Below, piece by piece: positions 5,450 through 8,188 of a DNA stretch of 8,188 nt; position 1 is the first letter of the stretch; each line of letters begins with the position of its first letter. The position numbers and the translations under genes are program-made. Origin of the DNA: Anaerolineae bacterium CG2_30_58_95 (lineage in GTDB: Bacteria; Chloroflexota; Anaerolineae; Anaerolineales; Villigracilaceae); assembly GCA_001872165.1 (NCBI GenBank), contig MNXK01000115.1, forward strand, positions 1-8,188, in the 5' to 3' direction. The notes beneath the pieces are model-generated. The model did no database searches, was not told the origin of the DNA, and saw only the letters and a program-made list of their open reading frames with translations.

Positions 5450-5466
5450 GCTCTGATTATACTGCG
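5450..5466. promoter_or_regulatory. 17-base divergent promoter between methyltransferase and elp3
   Basis: The minus strand has a perfect TATAAT at 5456-5461, followed by CAGAGC and then the methyltransferase ATG. The plus strand has GATTAT at 5455-5460, followed by ACTGCG and then the elp3 ATG; TATACT at 5458-5463 is another candidate. Both hexamers end 6 bases before their start codons, so both transcripts may be leaderless. The overlapping -10 elements would make the two promoters compete. Any -35 elements would lie inside the opposite coding region; none is clear. Confidence 0.55.
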
Positions 5467-7092
5467 ATGGTCAAGAAAAGCACCTTCCAACAACTCCGCA
5501 CTCTCACGCCCGAAAAGCTGGCTCTGGCGCGCCTGGTTCTCGACGAAGTGCGCGGCGGACGCCCGGTGGCCGAGGCGGTGCGGCGGCATCCGGTAAAGGG
5601 GGGATACATCAGCAAGTCGGTGCTGGTGGCGGCGTACAACCAACTGGTCGAGAGCGGCGCCTGGCAAGCCGACCCGGGCCTGCTGGCGCGCATCCGCCTC
5701 AAGCCGGTGCGCACACTTTCCGGCGTGACCACCGTCACCGTGCTGACCAAGCCCTATCCCTGCCCCGGCCAGTGCATTTTCTGCCCGGATGAGGCGCGTA
5801 TGCCCAAGAGCTACCTCTCGGATGAACCCGGGGCGATGCGCGCCGTCGAACACAACTTCGACCCGTATGCTCAAGTGAAATCACGGCTGGAGACGCTGGA
5901 GGCGGTTGGTCACCCGACCGACAAGATCGAGCTGCTCATCCTGGGCGGAACGTGGTCGGCGTACCGGCGCGACTACCAGGAATGGTTTGTGCGTCGTTGC
6001 TTTGAGGCGATGAATGGACCTAACCCCTCTTCACCCCCCTTCCCTTCCAGGGAAGGGGGGACGGGGGGGTTAGGTCTGGCCCACACCCTTAACGAGACCG
6101 CCCTGCACCGCGACGTCGGCCTGGCCGTCGAGACCCGCCCGGACGAGATTACCCCGAATGAGCTGGCCTGGTTCCGCCACCTGGGCGTGACCAAGGTGCA
6201 AATGGGCGCGCAGAGCCTGGACGATCACATTCTGGAAATCAATGAGCGCGGGCATACCGCTGCCGAGACACATCGCGCCGTGGCGTTGCTGCGCGCGGCT
6301 GGGTTCAAGATCGTCCTGCACTGGATGCCCAACCTGCTGGGCGCAACGCTCGACTCTGACCGCCTCGATTTTCCCCGCCTGTGGGATGGTCTCTGCCCCG
6401 ACGAGATCAAAATCTACCCGACGCAATTGCTGGAAAACGCCCCATTATATGAATACTGGCGACGCGGCGAATACCAGCCGTACACCCAGGAAGAACTGTT
6501 GGCTCTCATCGCGGACATCAAGCCGACCATCCCGCGCTATTGCCGCGTCAACCGCGTGGTGCGCGATATACCTTCGACACACGTGGTGGCCGGCAACAAA
6601 CGCACCAGCCTGCGGCAAGACATTCACGCCGAGCTGCGGCGGCGCGGGACGCGCTGTAACTGCATCCGCTGCCGCGAGGTGCGCGGGCAGACTGTAGAGA
6701 CGAGCGCGCTGGAGTTGAATGATCTGGCCTATCCGGCTGACGGCGCGGAGGAGCATTTTCTATCCTTCGTAACGTTGGAGGATAAGATCGCCGGTTTCCT
6801 GCGCCTCTGCTTGCCGAATGCGGATTCGCCTTCAACAGGATTGAGCGACCTGGATGGCGCGGCCATTATCCGCGAGGTGCATATCTACGGCCAATCGCTG
6901 CCGGTGGGGGAAGAAGGGAACGGCGCCGCGCAGCACACGGGCCTCGGCACGCGGCTGCTTGAGGAGGCGGAGAAGATCGCCCGAGCGCATGGCTTCCAGC
7001 GCATGGCAGTTATTGCTGCGGTGGGGACGCGCCGGTATTATCTCGAACGCGGGTTTGAAAGAGGGAAATTGTATTTGGTAAAAAGCCTGTGA
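5467..7092 (+). CDS. elp3: tRNA U34 carboxymethyltransferase Elp3 (radical SAM plus GNAT)
   Basis: This 541-residue bacterial Elp3 uses SAM radical chemistry and acetyl-CoA to build the 5-carboxymethyl group on wobble uridine of tRNA. Domains in order: an N-terminal tRNA-binding part (1-90); a radical SAM core with TKPYPCPGQCIFCPDE (C99, C103, C106), LLILGGTWSA (156-165), VGLAVETRPDEI (217-228), KVQMGAQS (243-250) and IKIYPTQLL; a Cys-rich zinc segment RGTRCNCIRC (C397, C399, C402); and a C-terminal acetyltransferase domain with the acetyl-CoA loop HTGLGTRLLEEAE (490-502) and GTRRYYLERGF. Eukaryotic Elp3 spaces its cluster Cys C-x9-C-x2-C; here the spacing is C-x3-C-x2-C. Residues 184-203 come from a palindromic repeat inserted in frame. 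There is no ribosome-binding site, and the ATG follows a -10-like box by 6 bases. It is divergent from a Trm9-like gene and ends 12 bases from a convergent gene. Confidence 0.93.
   Translation: MVKKSTFQQLRTLTPEKLALARLVLDEVRGGRPVAEAVRRHPVKGGYISKSVLVAAYNQLVESGAWQADPGLLARIRLKPVRTLSGVTTVTVLTKPYPCPGQCIFCPDEARMPKSYLSDEPGAMRAVEHNFDPYAQVKSRLETLEAVGHPTDKIELLILGGTWSAYRRDYQEWFVRRCFEAMNGPNPSSPPFPSREGGTGGLGLAHTLNETALHRDVGLAVETRPDEITPNELAWFRHLGVTKVQMGAQSLDDHILEINERGHTAAETHRAVALLRAAGFKIVLHWMPNLLGATLDSDRLDFPRLWDGLCPDEIKIYPTQLLENAPLYEYWRRGEYQPYTQEELLALIADIKPTIPRYCRVNRVVRDIPSTHVVAGNKRTSLRQDIHAELRRRGTRCNCIRCREVRGQTVETSALELNDLAYPADGAEEHFLSFVTLEDKIAGFLRLCLPNADSPSTGLSDLDGAAIIREVHIYGQSLPVGEEGNGAAQHTGLGTRLLEEAEKIARAHGFQRMAVIAAVGTRRYYLERGFERGKLYLVKSL
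6018..6075 (+). repeat. 58-base palindromic repeat inserted in elp3
   Basis: The ends are a perfect 10-base inverted repeat, ACCTAACCCC and GGGGTTAGGT. Inside lies a perfect 12-base stem, CCCCCCTTCCCT and AGGGAAGGGGGG, around a TCC triloop. Composition is sharply unlike the surrounding gene, with long C-runs on one arm and G-runs on the other. It encodes residues 184-203 (about NPSSPPFPSREGGTGGLG), a Pro/Gly/Ser-rich loop absent from the Elp3 family pattern as I know it, and keeps the frame open. It resembles the small dispersed palindromic (REP/MITE-like) elements of GC-rich genomes. I see no transposase gene. Confidence 0.8.
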
Positions 7093-7104
7093 GAGCAAAT
7101 TTTA

Positions 7105-7728
7105 TTACGACTTCTTTTCCCACGCTTCCACAGCCTGTCGGATGGCGGCTTTGACCTGCGGGTCGAGGACGGCATCTACCCCCTCGAAACGCTGTAATCC
7201 AACCCAAACGATCACGCCCCCTTCCGGCGATTCCTGCAAATGAATGCCTTTGCCTGCCAGCGGTGTGCCGGCCAGCCCGTCTTGCAGGATCTGGTCAATT
7301 TGCGCCACGATGCTGAAGGGAGCCACGGCAGGTTGTTCCACCTTTGGCTCTTTGGTTTTGGCTGGGATAGGCGGCCTGGCTGGCTGTTCCTGGCCGGGGC
7401 GAGCAAGCGGCGAATCCGGAGCGGCTCCCAACCAGGGACGCAGTTCGAGCAGGAGATTGACCAACCTGCGACGCTGCTCGGGTAGCAGCATCTCCTTGCT
7501 TTCGATTCTTTGGCCGTCCATCTCCAAATCTAATTTCCCGGTGTTGGTTCGCCAGGCGCGCAAGACCTCGATCTCGCCCTCCAGGGGAGGGAGGGTTCCA
7601 TCCGTGGATGGCTTGGCGGGTGGCTTTTCTTGCCAGGAACTTTTCAGGCTTGTTGCGAGCAGGCCGATCAAGTAGCCGATGACCAACATGGCCAGCAGCA
7701 GGCCAATTGATGTGAGATTCCATACCAT
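7105..7728 (-). CDS. Uncharacterised single-pass membrane protein
   Basis: A 207-residue protein I do not recognise. Residues 5-27 (LTSIGLLLAMLVIGYLIGLL) form one clear hydrophobic segment at the N terminus, most likely an uncleaved anchor. A short region with LPPLEGEIEVLRAWRTNTGK (47-66) and MDGQRIESKEMLLPEQRRRLVNLLLELRPWL (70-100) follows, then a Pro-rich linker (about 102-138), then a C-terminal domain PFSIVAQIDQILQD...GGVIVWVGLQRFEGVDAV...AWEKKS. No catalytic motif is visible. The start at ATG 7726-7728 has GGGAG about 8 bases upstream and lies 2 bases after the DNA-glycosylase stop, so the two are co-transcribed. Longer in-frame starts lie inside the glycosylase gene. The shared operon does not show a shared function. 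The gene ends 12 bases from the end of convergent elp3. Confidence 0.75.
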   Translation of the reverse strand: MVWNLTSIGLLLAMLVIGYLIGLLATSLKSSWQEKPPAKPSTDGTLPPLEGEIEVLRAWRTNTGKLDLEMDGQRIESKEMLLPEQRRRLVNLLLELRPWLGAAPDSPLARPGQEQPARPPIPAKTKEPKVEQPAVAPFSIVAQIDQILQDGLAGTPLAGKGIHLQESPEGGVIVWVGLQRFEGVDAVLDPQVKAAIRQAVEAWEKKS

Positions 7729-7730
7729 CG

Positions 7731-8188
7731 TTAATCTCCCTCGAGCGGTTGACAGTTTGGACAGAAGTGCGTTCCGCGCTGACCAATCACCATGCGCTCG
7801 ACCTTCGTCCCGCAGACCGGACAAGGCTCCCCCTCGCGCCCGTAGACGCGGAAGTGATCCTGGAACTCGCCGCCGCGATAGACCCAGTCAATGCTGGCGC
7901 CATTGCTGCGGATACCCTCTTCGAGCACCGCGCGCACGGCTCGCCACAGACCCTCAGCCTGCTGCGGCGTGACCGAGTTCGATGGCGAAAGAGGATGCAG
8001 GCGCGCCGCGTGCAGGGCCTCGTCGGTGTAGATGTTGCCCAGGCCGGCGATGAAGCTCTGGTCGAGCAGAAGCGGTTTGAGCTGGCGATGGCGCTTGCGC
8101 AGGCGCTCGTAGAATGCTTGCGGCGTGAAGGATAGGTCGAGCGGCTCCGGCCCGAGGTTGCCCAGCACATCTTCCGGGTTCGCGGTCA
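7731..8188 (-). CDS. mutM: Formamidopyrimidine-DNA glycosylase, C-terminal part (start beyond window)
   Basis: The 152 residues in view are the C-terminal half of Fpg, the base-excision enzyme that removes 8-oxoguanine and formamidopyrimidines and cuts the abasic site. Seen here are DVLGNLGPEPLDLSFTPQAF, the helix-two-turn-helix LLLDQSFIAGLGNIYTDEAL with the DNA-contacting GNIYTDE, and the zinc finger CPVCGTKVERMVIGQRGTHF followed by CPNCQP (a C-x2-C-x16-C-x2-C finger, with the THFCPNCQ ending typical of Fpg). The N-terminal catalytic Pro-Glu and Lys lie outside the window. GGEFQDHFRVYGREGEPCP is a normal family segment, and Fpg rather than endonuclease VIII is indicated by the finger. The stop TAA at 7731-7733 sits 2 bases before the membrane-protein gene. 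Confidence 0.95.
   Translation of the reverse strand, partial: TANPEDVLGNLGPEPLDLSFTPQAFYERLRKRHRQLKPLLLDQSFIAGLGNIYTDEALHAARLHPLSPSNSVTPQQAEGLWRAVRAVLEEGIRSNGASIDWVYRGGEFQDHFRVYGREGEPCPVCGTKVERMVIGQRGTHFCPNCQPLEGD

Noticed and set aside
5413..5874. 153-residue minus-strand frame across the elp3 5' end and the divergent promoter
   Set aside because: It is antisense to conserved Elp3 residues, covers both divergent starts, and has no recognisable motif; a GC-rich shadow.
7093..7104. Bidirectional terminator between elp3 and the convergent membrane-protein gene
   Set aside because: The 12-base gap has a T-rich stretch but no inverted repeat to form a stem.
7577..7591. Perfect 6-bp hairpin CCCTCC-AGG-GGAGGG inside the membrane-protein gene
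   Set aside because: It vaguely resembles the core of the elp3 palindrome, but it is short, lacks the flanking TAACCCC arms, and is expected by chance in GC-rich DNA.

Overview
The window is gene-dense, GC-rich bacterial DNA with coding on both strands and no gap longer than about 120 bases. A bacterial Elp3, corrinoid-type Fe-S and redox proteins, DGC-domain proteins and tight ATGA-coupled operons would suit an anaerobic or facultative member of the Chloroflexota (Anaerolineae-like). That assignment is inference from gene content; no rRNA or other phylogenetic marker is present.

Left part (1-3842, all minus strand, transcribed right to left): one apparent nine-gene operon headed by an ArsR-family repressor. 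In transcription order: arsR; a 70-codon gene with an in-frame TGA; a protein with a CFeSP/RnfB-type 4Fe-4S domain; a GcvH-like lipoyl-carrier protein; two paralogous DGC-domain proteins, the second with a Cys-containing C-terminal extension; an OsmC-like protein; a small CxxC thioredoxin-like protein; and a thioredoxin-type arsenate reductase (LMW-PTP fold) cut by the window edge. Five of the eight junctions are exact ATGA overlaps, one more is an 8-base overlap, and two are gaps of 24 and 27 bases. A perfect 9-6-9 inverted repeat lies on the arsR start codon, beside a -10-like TACAAT. No arsenic pump is in view. The set looks like a metalloid- or sulfur/selenium-responsive thiol-redox module.

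The most notable item is the second gene of this operon. A conventional reading stops at TGA 3335-3337 after 48 residues and leaves about 60 untranslated bases. Reading through the TGA adds 21 residues and ends in a TGA that overlaps the next start by ATGA, as at other junctions. A GGU-containing hairpin lies 15 bases after the internal TGA, where a bacterial SECIS would be expected. I therefore propose a small selenoprotein.

Middle (3954-7092): AMP nucleosidase and a Trm9/ALKBH8-like methyltransferase form a two-gene minus-strand operon, ATGA-coupled, diverging across only 17 bases from elp3 on the plus strand. Elp3 makes the cm5U34 side chain in tRNA, and Trm9-type enzymes methylate it to mcm5U, so the pair suggests a bacterial version of the eukaryotic wobble pathway. 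elp3 carries an in-frame 58-base palindromic repeat encoding about 20 extra residues.

Right end (7105-8188, minus strand): formamidopyrimidine-DNA glycosylase (C-terminal half, cut by the window edge) followed 2 bases later by an uncharacterised single-pass membrane protein, convergent with elp3.

The arsR, methyltransferase and elp3 starts each have a -10-like hexamer ending exactly 6 bases before the start codon, suggesting leaderless mRNAs.
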